A stretch of 64,000 nucleotides of DNA from Armillaria gallica (GCA_037576215.1 JBANDB010000003.1:6510001-6574000), one strand, 5' to 3'. Numbered from the stretch's first letter, positions 34,301-45,865 are shown. Numbers and translations are program-made. The notes: generated from the sequence alone by a model not told the origin.

Positions 34301-34715
34301 CGCCTGCAGGAATATGAGCTCTCACTAGTTGCGAGATAGAGTGACGCACCGTAATGATAATTTGAGACACCTGGACTATTACCGTCGACACAAGATTACT
34401 CTCCTTTCCGATAGGAATGACAACTTTGTGTTCGAGACGAGTCACCCATATGAGGAGAATAAGAATGTGAGAGAGGATGAGGATGAGATGTAAAGCAAAA
34501 TTAAGGCCATGCAAAAGCCAGGATCTCTTCTTAGGACGTCGTTCGGTGTGGTTGTCTGAATGAATTTGTGGATACACCGCTGAGGGCGTCCCCTATAGTC
34601 AAGGTCAGTGCAGATCATTCTGGACTAGGTTACTACGAACTTTATATTCGTAAACGTAAGGAGTGATATAGGTCGCCCGGGGATCTTCGTATGGGTTGAA
34701 GAAGTCTGTGCTCAT
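31311..34715 (-). CDS. Large agaricomycete membrane protein with proline-rich insert
   Basis: The gene reads from ATG at 34715 to a stop at 31311. Clear exons are 34641-34715, 34350-34592, 33987-34303 and one starting at 33938, then further exons including the long frame 32187-33340 and C-terminal exons ending with a helix (LVGLGASIGLLLLIF) and a polar tail. One joint near 33520 would need an intron of only about 21-25 nt and is unresolved. The N-terminal half has a cytosolic start, two or three membrane helices and the AWTGLGAALLSLW block. A luminal or extracellular part with N-glycosylation sites (NGT, NVT, NTS) follows. About 200 residues are Pro-rich repeats. I recognise the architecture as a recurrent basidiomycete family of unknown function. 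A truncated relative lies at 41056-42060. Confidence 0.72.
32450..33050 (-). repeat. Proline-rich coding repeats
   Basis: The minus-strand frame repeats units such as EPQSPTPVPAPPT and PQNPDPSPAP many times. The DNA is a set of imperfect direct repeats, also visible on the plus strand as GGAGTAGGACTCTG blocks. Such arrays change length readily and often form glycosylated, extended stalks in fungal surface proteins; that role is inference. Confidence 0.9.
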
Positions 34716-35486
34716 CGTATCCCGTCGTCAATAATGTAGGGTAGACCCTTTATATTCCGCAAGCGCAAGGAGCTACTAGTACATGCACAGCTCTGACGTT
34801 GTATTGCAGATCAGGCCCTGAAAAAGTCTGAGACGTATTGAAGATATTTATAACAATCACTCCTGCACCTTGCACCTGGTGATAGCGGAACACATAGACG
34901 ATTGAGTCATTTCTTCCTTTCTTCATTCATCCGCACGTTATCTCGACCAGCACTGATCACAAAGCTGAAACCATTCCTGTCCACACCCCGAGATAGTGGT
35001 AGAGGAGTTCCTATTTTGAAATTTCCCTTTCCCGCCCATTTTTAGTGGTGAACCCGAGAAATAACCCCTCTGCCAGCAATGTGTCACAGTAAGTATTCGT
35101 TTCCAGAATCTACCTGGACGAAGAGTCGAGACTTGAAAAACGGATGGCGATCAAATATGTACAAACTCAACACGACGATGCCGCGGCAACGCTACCATGC
35201 CGGCTGCGCTGATTCAGGGAGTCGATCACTTCTGAAGAGTGGTTTTGTCCAAGAAGTCATGAATAATATTCGATACCGTTATACAAATTTAGGTACTCTC
35301 AGCGATTCATCTTTTTCCTAACATTCCCGACACTTCAAACTTCAAAGCTCATATTACTTATATTACAATACTTACTCGACGAGATACTTGAACAGTTGGC
35401 AAGATTATCGCTCAGTTGCTATGAGCGACGCTGTGAGCAGGAGATACTAAACGATGCAAGCGCGACCATACCGTTGGGCAGCAACC
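34716..35486. other. Intergenic, nothing recognised
   Basis: No supported gene lies here. A plus-strand frame at 35079-35321 lacks motifs and partner exons. Confidence 0.45.
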
Positions 35487-36586
35487 TCATACTAGTCCGC
35501 TTGACGACGCGATCTGACCTTCCTCCACTTCAGATTCAGGAGTGTGTACTCGTGACGGTGCCTGCGATGAAATCGAAGAAGATGGCACAACAGACGGCGA
35601 CGCTGCTCTCCTTGCTGAACAGCCTCTGCACCTTGCCCGACACTGGATACAGGCCGGGTTCGGATGCGCTTTTGTGGCCGTGGGCATAAAGCAATCCAGA
35701 TCCAGTTCATCACAGCTCTCACACTATGAAAAGGGTTAGCTTTGCAATAGGAAAATAAAAAGGACCACTCACCCTTGTCCTAGCCTTCGACTTGTCAAGT
35801 ATAGACATCAAGTATTTCTCTCGCTCTGGAAGGGAAAATCGTCTGACATCACGATATCCCAGGTGGTCGTTTTGGAGCTTTTTCTTCGGATGGGCTTCGT
35901 CTATTTCATGAACATTCGCTCCTGATCTCTTTCTCGAAGCCCTCTTGGAGCGAGTGACGCGCGAGCGTCCTTTATCCTTCGAGCCGTTTGCGTCCATAGG
36001 ATCCATAGGAATAACACGACGGACGACAGTCTTTCTTCCACCAGTATCGACATCCTTCGCGTCTTCGTCTTCGTCCCCAGAGAGATAGACAACATCCTTA
36101 CGCTGCGGTTGGACCTCTTCGTCCGAAACGTACAGGTCCCTGTCCTCTCGTTCCTGCCGCCGAGCTTCATCGCCAATTTTTTTCAAAGAACCCGGGCCAT
36201 CCGGATTGTCCCACCGTTTGGCGTCCTCTTTGAGCTTGCGCCAGAGTAAAACGGAGCCGCGAACACCGAGCATCTCGTAGGGAGCACTGTGCAGCTGGCG
36301 CATGTGAGTACGAAAGGCTTCATCATCCTTGTACAAGCAATGTAAATCGTTATGCATAATGTGGGAATGAATTCAGGCTTACCAGCATGTCACGCAGCTG
36401 GACAATGTGATAGTAAATTCGCCAGGCTGCGTGGATATGAGGATCTGCCCGAGGGCCGCTGACATAGACATCTGCAAGGTCTTGAAGATGTTTGTTGGTA
36501 TCCTGATAGTGCGGCGGCACTGGACCACCGCGAATTTTGAATAAAAGCGGTTCAGCTCCAAGAAAAAATTCAGCGGCATTTGCCAT
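35487..36586 (-). CDS. Cysteine-motif nuclear protein, function unknown
   Basis: The exons are 36383-36586, 35773-36327 and 35487-35723 (introns 55 and 49 bp), giving 331 residues from the ATG at 36586. Open reading continues upstream of that ATG and an exon near 36700-36762 starts MEQARPEYG, but its splice to this frame is off, so the true start is uncertain. The N-terminal third is helical (FLGAEPLLF, HIHAAWRIYYHIVQL). The middle is highly charged with basic clusters (KRASRKRS, HPKKK) suggesting nuclear import. The last exon opens with C-x2-C-x6-C-x13-C-x2-C-x3-C-x2-C, a pattern of basidiomycete zinc-binding domains. It may bind DNA or chromatin. I cannot name it. Confidence 0.65.
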
Positions 36587-36882
36587 GGTGGTGAGAGACA
36601 AGAAGTGCGAGTCAACTTCAACCAGTGTGTCGCTGGTTTGTTCGCCTCCCAAGGTGGAAACTTCTATTCTGTGAGATTAACTCTCTGTGTTTGTTCCTGG
36701 TCTCGTTACCATCCTGTATATGTTCGCCGGCTTGCCATATTCAGGTCTAGCTTGTTCCATGGCGACGAAAAATGATTGACTTAGAACTTTACTTTACAAT
36801 TGACAAAGGGAGAAGGATATACTAGAGACTTCGTTTTCAGTAGAGATTCAACCCAAAATGATCATGTACATACCGAGGTAAT

Positions 36883-38124
36883 TTACGGAATACTGTACGC
36901 CAACCACGCCTCTCCTGATGTATCATCCCCGCCTACCCATTTACTAACCGTGGCCGCCATCGCGGTCTTCGCAACCCATCCACAAAGGATAACAAGCATC
37001 GTAAACACGGGATGGCAGTCGAGGATCACTGGTTCCACAAGTGAGAAGACTGCCAGAAAACGCTGAGGGACTGAACTTACCACGTAGCCCAAACCCGGCA
37101 GACATACCGCCTAAAACATTACGGACTATCCATTCTCTATCAACTTGACTATTGTCAAGGATATCGAGAAGGTTGGACAGCTTCGGCGTATTCCATGCGG
37201 CAACAGGGTCAAGCGGTTCTAATCGTGACGGACGCCAGATAGTCAAAAGAAACAAAAGAAAAAGTTTTGTGAAGGAAGAGTAGAACAGCGTTAGCGGTAT
37301 CAGCGAATAGCTAGATGGGCCAATATTAGAGGATGTACACCATAGGACGACAGAGACTCAACCTGCCTGAATTCGCGCCTGATATCGGATTCCGGCAAAG
37401 CACTCTGACCTCGTCTCCATTTCCCTATCGACGTTATCATTTTGAGGGCGACGGAACAGGCAACTATGACCCCGCAATGAAATGCCATCGTTTCTGTACA
37501 CTCCGGTCATGTCAATAATTCGACGCCGAAAAGGTAAGTACACACCAGCGAAACAGCCGATGAATGTGCGAGAAAAGTTGACAATTGTATTCCCCGACCA
37601 CGGGGAGAGATGCGCAGACTGACTGGGGTCTTCAAGGCGATGGGTACCAATTTGTATCTGGCAGAAAATAAAGACGTACTCAAATGGGACCATCGAATGA
37701 CTGAATAATTCGTGAAGAGGTGTTAGAATCAGAGGGAAATAACAACGTACAAGCATCCACAAAGGTAAGAGTCCCCCCGAGACGTAGAATCAGTAGCCAT
37801 CGCGGCTTTTCTCTGGCAATTCTTCTGTCACTGCAGTCTTTCAACGATGTCTCCGTAGCCCGCCTAGGCTTAGCTCCTCGATTGAACAACAAATGGCGAT
37901 ATACCCCTCTCTTGAGGAGAATAAGGTCGATGAGAAGTGTCAGATCGTCGTGCTCAATGTATGGATCCGCAAATGCATGGCACTTCGACTGAGGTTGAAT
38001 TTAGTGTCAGTAATAGAGAAATAAAGGCAGAATTTACGCATTGTTCAAGTCTGAGGTTGTATTCTGACTCGTACACGGTATGCAGGTGAGACGTCCATCG
38101 CGTGCACGTCGTGCAGATTGGCAT
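36883..38124 (-). CDS. ARV1: ARV1, ER lipid homeostasis protein
   Basis: The exons are 38038-38124, 37751-37988, 37680-37700, 37546-37629, 37367-37493, 37081-37310 and 36883-37028, giving 310 residues. The N-terminal zinc ribbon is complete: C4-x2-C7 and C29-x2-C32, followed by the ARV1 signature CHAFADPYIEHDDLTLLIDL and LLKRGVYRHLLFN. Three or four membrane segments follow, then SLIPLTLFYSSFTKLFLL and the conserved end LGGMSAGFGLR. ARV1 acts in the ER membrane in sterol and sphingolipid distribution and GPI synthesis. The fifth intron is read as GC..AG (37311-37366, 56 bp) because only that choice keeps the frame; an alternative would be a 31-bp intron. One exon is only 21 nt. Confidence 0.92.
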
Positions 38125-38804
38125 CGAGCGACATGTAGGTGGTGATGGTGGTACGGAAGAAGGACCGAAACTAAGTTCCCACGGTATCACCGCCGGCTAG
38201 TGGGCGCGGCTAGTGTTGCCGCCGCCCGGCTTGGCTTGAGCTCCTTAACTTGGACGGCACGCCGGACGCAAATAGCCCCCTTCCCGAGAAAGCCGAAAAA
38301 TATTGCCAGCCCCACTATATTACTGATCTTGTAATTCTAGGGCGTTAATTCGTAATTACATTACTGTAGGCTAGTCTAGGACTTGATTGAGGGGCGGAGG
38401 GATGTGAGCGCTACTTGAAAAAAAAACTATGTGATTGTCGAAGCCGGCATCATGGGCGCGCGCGCCTAAAATAGGCGGTCAACCGACGCACCCGATGTTT
38501 TCAGGGGCTAGTTTGCTATCGCAGCCATGTGAAGAGGTGATCCCATCATGCTGGGTCAAGAAAATGAGGAGAATAATTCGACTAATTCAGCAATCAATTC
38601 ACTATATGGCAAGTAACTGGGCCTGGAAAGATCGGCAGACGCTGTCCAAACGTATGAATACTTTGTCTTTTGATGAGGCGCGACCAGAGCATCATGGCGA
38701 GGCATTAGGGCTTCGCACCGTCGCCGTATAAAATGGTTGTACGGGTGCCGTTCCATTTCACGACTTTTCTTCATACGGATCGTTGAGTCTGGTTTACGAG
38801 ACTA
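38125..38804. other. Divergent intergenic region
   Basis: This is the shared upstream region of ARV1 (minus) and the first carboxylesterase (plus). No specific regulatory motif is recognised. Confidence 0.4.
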
Positions 38805-38816
38805 ACTCCAATCAGA

Positions 38817-40829
38817 ATGGTCTTCATAAGACTCTCGCTATTCGTCGTGTCTCTCTCATGGCTCGTCCAATTTCTTGTCTTCGCGGACGATAGGCTCATC
38901 GTCGACACTGGATACGCAATGTATCTTGGCAACCTTTCGTACCCCGACACTGTGGCATATCTTGGCATCCCCTACGCGGAACCTCCTCTTGGTGACCGTC
39001 GATTTCGTGCACCCGTCCCTTTAGACACAGCGCGAATCGCTTTAGAAGCGAATGGAGCTGTCCTCGATGCGACATCTTACCCCGTCTTTTGCATCCAGGG
39101 AACTACCGGAGGTATGCGTCTAGTGTACAAAATGATACCGTGCTCAGCTCATATTTTTTTAGCTGGTGACGCCGGCGGAGCAGGCAGTGAAGACTGTTTG
39201 AAAATCAATATTTATTCCCCCATTAATGGGAGCGACTGTAGGTATCTCGATGACATGCGAAGACTACTGACTCCAACCTCCCTCCAGTACCCGTACTCGT
39301 TTACATCCACGGCGGAGGCTACGTCTACGGTAACCCGGCCAACTTTCCACTCGACCATTGGGTCCATCAAAGTCCCAACGTCGTCATCGCATCCATCTAC
39401 TACCGCCTTTCTTCCTTCGGGTTCCTTGCCATACCGGAATTCGTAGATACCACCAATGGAGACTTTAATGCGGGCTTTCTTGACCAGATACAGGCCCTCA
39501 AATGGGTCAAGCAATATATCGGAGCGTTCGGCGGGGATCCGTCGAGGGTGACTATCAACGGGCAGAGTGCGGGAGGGACCTCGGTGGAACTTCATCTGGT
39601 CGCGCATGAAGATGAATCGCTGTTCTCTGGTGCTATCGTGCAGAGCACTTATAGGACCCCTCTTCCATTGCCCGAACAGCAGAGTGTAAGTTATTTCATT
39701 ACCCAACGGTCCTAAGACTGATCTGGCGATAGCCCTTGTTCGACTTTTATGTCGAGCAGGCAGGATGTGGATCCGACAGCCTTTCCTCCAAGTTACAATG
39801 TTTGAGAGATGCCGACGTGAGCGCTCTTGCTCGTGCTCAAGATGCAGCGGCAAACGGTAAATTGTAAGTTCCTTTTCACCTCATCATCTTGAACAATCTC
39901 ACCTCGATTCTGTCAGTGCTGGTCCTTACAAAGCCTTTAATCCTGTCGTAGACGGCAAGATCCTCACCGAATTCCCAGCTATGTCTATGGCTTTGGGTCA
40001 TTTTGTCGACGTCCCTCTCATCGTCGGGTAAGTGCTATTGCATTCTTCTTGAAAAGATAGCTTTATCATAGCTAGCGCAACTTCGAACGAGTCATATGCT
40101 CCGGGGTACGATATCCCATCATCCCTTGAAATCCTGTTTCCAGGACTGGACGAACAAGATACTGACGATTTTCTCTTGGTGAATAACTTTGGTCATCTTT
40201 TTACTCAAAGCTAACTCTTCCTTCAGGCGTACCCATCCTCGGACTTTGACTCCGAAGAGCAAAGGCTGGCCACAGCGACTGGCGAGTCTATATATCGATG
40301 TTGCGTGAGTACATATAATTGTTTATGTTCAATTCCGTTGACATACTCTTTTACAAACAGCGGGAAGTACTCGCGAGTGCGTATTCCAACAACACATGGA
40401 CCTATCGGTACAACCAACCCAATCCGACGAGTAGCAGTCCTACCATCGTTATTCACGGGGCAGAGAATTGGATGATGTTCCTAGGCAGCAATATCGGGTA
40501 CGTGAATCCTCTTTCTCTGACACCCCTTGAACTGACGTAGGTTAAGGTACAACGGTTCCGCGACATTCAGCTCGATGACGCCAGAGGAAACGGCTTTCTC
40601 AGAGGAGCTAATTGCGTATTGGCTCTCCTTCGTGCGGGCAAAAGATCCAAACACCTTCAAGCTGGAGCGATCACCCGTCTGGGACCGCTTCTCCTTGGAC
40701 GAGAAAAGGCAGGTTGTTTTACAACAGAACTCTGCAAAGACGAGTGGGAGTTTTGTTGAACTCGCTGATGAAAAAGAGGTGACTAGATGCCAGTTCGTTG
40801 CCGGTAAGGTAGAAGAGGAACAGAACTAG
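38817..40829 (+). CDS. Type-B carboxylesterase/lipase, copy 1
   Basis: Nine exons (38817-39111, 39163-39237, 39288-39685, 39733-39863, 39917-40027, 40076-40178, 40227-40304, 40361-40497, 40547-40829) encode 536 residues. The first 23 residues are a signal peptide (LSLFVVSLSWLVQFLVFA). The EDCLKINIYSP block, the oxyanion motif HGGGYVYG and the nucleophile elbow GQSAGGT identify the alpha/beta-hydrolase family. The catalytic Ser is in GQSAG, the Glu probably in NESYAPGYD and the His in IHGAENWMMF. The secreted enzyme hydrolyses esters or lipids; the substrate is unknown. Eight of nine exons have exactly the same length in the inverted copy at 43814-45847. The 5' splice sites are GT throughout. 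Confidence 0.93.
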
Positions 40830-40925
40830 TGCCATATGTCGAAGGTCTAGTGTGTCTTCAGAAATATGATAGGAAACGAATATGAATGTATTCAAATTAT
40901 GATATGACGGAATATCAGGAATCAC

Positions 40926-41055
40926 ATCACAGGCGAGTTTTGTGGCCGTCCTTCGTACGTGGGTGGTCCTTGACACTAGAAGAACTTGACTAAGCCCGGA
41001 ATTCACCTGTACGCATACACTTACGTGAACCGATACTCGGATGCTCTCCATATAC
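40926..41055 (-). pseudogene. Fragment of the FAR1/WRKY-GCM1-like gene
   Basis: On the minus strand the segment matches the end of exon 2 (DIWRAS.YRFT), the following intron and the beginning of exon 3 (VKDHPRT) of the gene at 42396-43725. The rest of that gene is absent here. It was carried along with the esterase in the inverted duplication. Confidence 0.85.
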
Positions 41056-42060
41056 CGTGAGATGGAAAATTTAGCGTTCGGGCATGATCCAGCGAGCTAT
41101 ATCTCCACTGAATCTCGTTGCCACTCTCCACAACGATTTCTGTGACGAAAAGCCTATTCCCGTGACTATTACAGGAGGACGGTTTGTGACCAAGAGGGTG
41201 TACGTCTTGAAGGAGACAAGTTAAGGTATTAACGATCGCACACTGATTCATGAGGATGATAGTGCAACCAATGGGCGGCATCGTGTAGACAGTTGTCAAC
41301 ATTTCTTTGCCGGGGTTGTCAGACAGTACATCATAAAGTGTCCTGTTCTCCAAGCCAATCTTGGAGATATGATAACTTTGGAAAGGTACGGAATGACGAG
41401 AGTATAGAGTCGAGGAAGAAACTGAGGAAGAAACTCAAAGGATTAGGAGAACTGCGGAAGAACTGCTAATGGTTCATCAGTGCTCTACTGTAGCACGCAA
41501 GAATGAGATACGTACAGGTTTAAGGCAGAGATGTTGGGCGGTCCCAGCGTGGTAGATATCGCTGTATGGGAGGTCATATTAAACGGCTGGAAGCTGATAA
41601 TTGCAGCCGCAGTGACATGCATGCAGCACCAAACACGAAGTATGAACTACGCAGAGAGTTCCGATAACGCTAGCTGCGATGAGTGTCTGGCTCCAAAGGG
41701 CGAGCAAACCATTTCCCAGTCCTGTCCAGGCAGACATATTATCTGTCTTATGTGGAGATTTCGCCGAGTAGCCAGCTGCTGGCTCACGGAGATTAGCCCG
41801 GCCACGCATATCTACATGAATAATGAGGATAAGATACCGCTATAGCCAACAGACAGGTATACTCACCGTGATGGTGATTTGGGACGCCTTAACTATGACG
41901 GTGGCCATGCGTAGGACATCGCTCTCTTTTCCTATGGGAATGACAATATTGTGTTCGGCACCGATGGTGTATATTAACCGAAGGAGGGGGTGAATTAAGA
42001 CGAGCCCTTCATGTAGAGAGAAGCAAAGCGAATGGAATTGCCATGATTTCCTCGCTCAAC
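41056..42060 (-). pseudogene. Truncated copy of the large membrane protein
   Basis: The sequence is a relative of 31311-34715. From the 5' end it shows the VIPIGKES helix region (about 41900-41960), SAWTGLGNGLLALWSQ (about 41690-41740), TLGPPNIS and LENRTLYDVL. It then jumps to the segment equivalent to IIGCTVTQINQ and GHK, skipping the part equivalent to roughly 33300-33800. It ends against the fragment at 41055 without proline repeats or the C-terminal helix. No intact frame connects the parts. Confidence 0.8.
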
Positions 42061-42395
42061 AGAAGCTGTCAGTGAAGGACTGTCGATTGATCCACAGATC
42101 TACTTCCCCCCTGCGGGCACGTCCGGACTTGAAGAAAGTAATATCTCCAGATATCGTCCTATTGGCACATCTATGCCTCCACGGTAAAATTATGTTAAAG
42201 TCGGGTGAGTTGATAGAGAAACCTGTTGTTGCGGTATTTCGAAGGATCCAAATTCGGAACGTACCAAGCAAACACAATCTCCGGTACACCGCTTTTTGTC
42301 TTCGACTACGACGACCGCGGCTGCTACATGTTTTCACTACTCTAAAGCCCAACTTTCTTGGTTAATATCCTTACTATCACTCTGACGACTCGGCG

Positions 42396-43725
42396 ATGAG
42401 TACATTTACTGTGTACTCCAACCCTACGTTACCTGTGGTTGGTACCATTGATCCTCCCCTACAGAACAGCGACGAATCCAGTACGCGCACGAACGGCAAG
42501 CGCAAGCGAGACGCGAACGATTCCGGGCCAGAAGTAGGACCAAGCTACATCCCTCCATGGCAGTCCAATGTGCGCGTTAACGGAGTCCAGAACCAGCGGA
42601 AGAAAGTACTGAGAAAGGTGCATCACCAGACATTCAGCAGTAGAAGTGTACTTCTAACCTAGCTGGAATTATAGGCAAAGGTATACGACAGCAGTCATGA
42701 AATGCTAGACGCCCTTCGGATCTGCTTTATGCAAGAGAAGCAAGTCGATTTCAGTGGAAGTTACATTGTGGTGAACGAGCCGCCTATGCTGGATAAACAC
42801 CGGATTCAGCTCGTATCTCACGATATATGGAGAGCATCCGGATATCGGTTCACGTAAGTTTATACCTACAGGTGAATTGCAGGCTTACTCAAGTTCTTCT
42901 AGTGTCAAGGACCACCCACGTACGAAGGACGGCCATAAAACTCGCCTGTGGTGTACCCAAGACGATGCTCGACAAAACCGCAAAGGACCCCCAGAGAAAT
43001 CCCGTACACTCGTGACAGGAGAAGTCGTTGCGAAAATTCGTTATCCCTGTCATAGCAGGCTCCTCATCTCGTCCCGCGATGCCACCCAACCAAATCACCG
43101 CATGGTCACCGTGCGGATACACCACTACGCCGCACACCCTCCTTATCACGAGGCTCCCCCAGGCTTCTTCATGAACCCAACTTGGCCACCTTATATGGTG
43201 CTTCAGCCTCCTCAACCTCAAATACCGTGGATGATGCCCCAGCCACCTCAACCATTTCCGGCGTCTTCTCAGCAGCAGCAGACGGCCCAGGATCTGGACT
43301 ACCTCGACTCGGAAGAAGACGAGGATGAGGAATCAGACCGAGAAGACGCCAATCATGAAACTCCTGCCACCTCCGAGCCTCTCCCTGATTCTGATCCTGA
43401 TTCTGATTCCGTAATGGACTCAGAGCAGTTTCAAAGACAGATGCGGACGCACATCAATAACATCCGCGACTTTTGTGACGGGCTGGAGTACCAGTTGCAA
43501 TTTAATGACCATCGGCTGTTACGCGAGTTGGAGAAGGAAGGTGGATCATTTCTACGTTTTGTGCATGAATGCCTGAGGAGGGAAGGTCGCTTGCAGGATG
43601 GAAATGTGGCTCAGCAGAAGGCAGCTACGCTTCCATCTGAACCTGAGCAGTCCGCAGCGTCAGAGTCTCAAACTCGGGACACTGAATCGGACCAGGACCC
43701 AGGACCTAACAGTGACCTTGATTAG
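42396..43725 (+). CDS. FAR1/WRKY-GCM1-like zinc-binding protein
   Basis: The exons are 42396-42617, 42675-42853 and 42903-43725, giving 407 residues. A basic KRKRD stretch near residue 32 may be a nuclear localisation signal. Residues from about 120 resemble the DNA-binding part of FAR1/WRKY-GCM1 domains: SGYRFTVKDHPRTKDGHKTRLWC, then RYPCHSRLLIS and HHYAAHPPYH, providing Cys2 and His ligands. Such domains occur at the N-terminus of MULE transposases and in domesticated transcription factors. Here no transposase catalytic part follows. Instead there is a Pro/Gln-rich stretch and an acidic tail, so this is more likely a host protein or remnant. The assignment is by memory of family pattern only. 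Confidence 0.62.
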
Positions 43726-45865
43726 CGATACTCTGTCGTATCCGAATCTGAATGAATTCATATTCCTTTCCTATCATATTTTCGAAGACACACTGAACCT
43801 TCGACATACGGCACTAGTTCTGTTCCTTTTCTACCTTGCCGGCAACGAACTGGCATCTGGCCACCTCTTTCTCGTCAGCGAGTTCAACAAAACTCCCACT
43901 CGTCGTTGCAGAGTTCTGTTGTAAAACAATCTGCCTTTTCTCGTCCAAGGAGTAGCGATCCCAGACGGGTGATCGCTCCAGCTTAAAGGTGTTTGGATCT
44001 TTTGCCCGTACAAAGGAGAGCCAATACGCAATTAGCTCCTCTGAGAAAGCCGTTTCCTCTGGCGTCATCGAGCTGAACGTCGCGGAACCGTTGTACCTTA
44101 ACCCCACGTCAGTTCAAGGGAAGTTAGAGAAAGAGGATTCACCTACCCAGTATTGCTGCCCAGGAACATCATCCAATTCTCTGCCGCGTGAGCAACGATG
44201 TTAGGACTGCTACTCGTCGGATTGGGTTGGTTGTACCGATAGGTCCATGTGTTGATCCCCTTGCTAGAATACGCACTCGCGAGTATTTGCCGCTTTTGGT
44301 AAAAGAGTATGTCAACGGAACCCGAAAATAAGCAGTCATATATCTCACGCAACATCGATTTAGAGACTCCCCAGTCGTTGCGGCCAGTCTTTGCTCTTCG
44401 GAGTCAAAGTCCGAGGATGGGTACGCCTGAGGGAGAGTTTAGCTTTGGGTGAAAGAACCATGATGATAAGTTATTCACCAAGAGATAGTCATCAGTATCT
44501 TGTTCGTCCAGTCCTGGAAACAGGATTTTCAGGGATGATGGGATATCATACCCTGGAACATATGACTCGTTCGAGGTTGCACTAGCTAAGATAAAGCTTC
44601 CTTTTCGAGAAGAATGAAATGGCGCTTACCCGACGATAAGAGAGACACGGGCAAAATGACCCAAAGCCATGGACATGGTTGGGAATTCGGTGAAGATCTT
44701 GCCGTCCACGACAGGATGAAAGGCGTTGTAAGGACTAGCGCTGACAGAATCGAAGTCAAATGGTTGATAATAAGGTGAAATGGAACGTACAAATCACCAC
44801 TTGCCGTTGCATCTTGAGCACGGGCAAGAGTGCTCACGTTAGCCTCTCTTAGGCACTGCAACTTGGAAGAAAGGCTGCTGGATCCACATCCTGCTCGCTT
44901 GGAATAAAAGTTGAACAAGGGCTATCACCAGATCAGTCAAAGTACTGACATTCGAGTTGAATAGTTAAAAAACCTACTATCTGTTGTTCAGGTGATGGAA
45001 GAGGGGTCCGATAAGCACTCTGCACGATAGCACCAGAGAACAACGATTCATGTTCATGCGCGACCAGATGAAGCTCCACTGAGGACCCTCCCGCACTCTG
45101 TCCATTGATCGTCACCCTCGACGGATCCCCGCCGAACGCTCCGATATATTGCTTGACCCATTTGAGGGCCTGTATCTGGTCAAGAAAGCCTACATTAAAG
45201 TCTCCATTGGTGGTGTCTGCGAATTCTGGGATAGCAAGGAACCCGAAGGACGAAAGGCGGTAGTAGACGGAGACGATGATGACGTTGGAACTTTGATGGA
45301 CCCAATGGTCGAATGGAAAGTTGGCGGGATTACCGTAAACGTAGCCTCCGCCGTGGATGTAAACGAGTACGGGTACTAGAAAGATGTTGGGGTCAGCAGT
45401 GTTCGCGTGTTATCGAGATACCTACAGTTGCTCCCATTAGTGGGGGAATAAATATTGATTTTCAAGCAGTCTTCACTGCCTGCTCCGCCGGCGTCACCAG
45501 CTAAAAAAAATATGAGCTGAGCACGGTATTATTTTGTACACTAGACGCACACCTCCGGTAGTTCCCTGAATGCAAAATTCGGGGTAAGATGTCGCGTCGA
45601 GGACAGCTCCATTCGCTTCTAAAGCGATTCGCGCTGTGTCTAAAGGGACGGGTGCACGAAATCGACGGTCACCAAGAGGAGGTTCCGCGTAGGGGATGCC
45701 AAGATATGCCACAGCGTCGGGGTACGAAAGGTTGCCACGATACTTTGCGTATCCAGTGTCGGTAATGAGCCTATCGTTCGCGAAAACAAGAAAGTGGGCG
45801 AGCCATGAGAGAGACGCGACGAATAGCGAGAGTCTTATCAAGACCATTCTGAGTGGAGCCAGCAT
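42800..45865. repeat. Inverted duplication, right arm
   Basis: The right arm contains the complete FAR1-like gene end and carboxylesterase copy 2. Because it keeps the 43005-43735 segment that is missing on the left, it represents the parental arrangement. The arms are separated by the membrane-protein pseudogene and the first part of the FAR1-like gene. Confidence 0.85.
43814..45847 (-). CDS. Type-B carboxylesterase/lipase, copy 2
   Basis: The exons in gene order are 45553-45847, 45426-45500, 44978-45375, 44791-44921, 44630-44740, 44479-44581, 44349-44426, 44147-44292 and 43814-44096, encoding 539 residues. The product is intact, with signal peptide, EDCLKI block, HGGGYVYG, GQSAGGS and HAAENWMMF. 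Exon 8 is three codons longer than in copy 1. At the last intron copy 1 has two possible acceptors a few bases apart, while copy 2 has lost the first (GTAG changed to GTGG) and must use TTAAG. An upstream in-frame ATG at 45865 exists, but the one at 45847 is chosen because it is the one shared with copy 1. Confidence 0.93.

Larger units (their letters stand above)
38805..41058. repeat. Inverted duplication, left arm
   Basis: The arm starts about 12 bp before the esterase start codon and continues past its stop. It is the inverse of 45860-43740 for the esterase and its 3' flank. At about 40926 it jumps to a sequence matching the inverse of 42820-42950, which is part of the neighbouring gene. 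About 780 bp between these blocks are therefore missing from the left arm. Confidence 0.88.
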
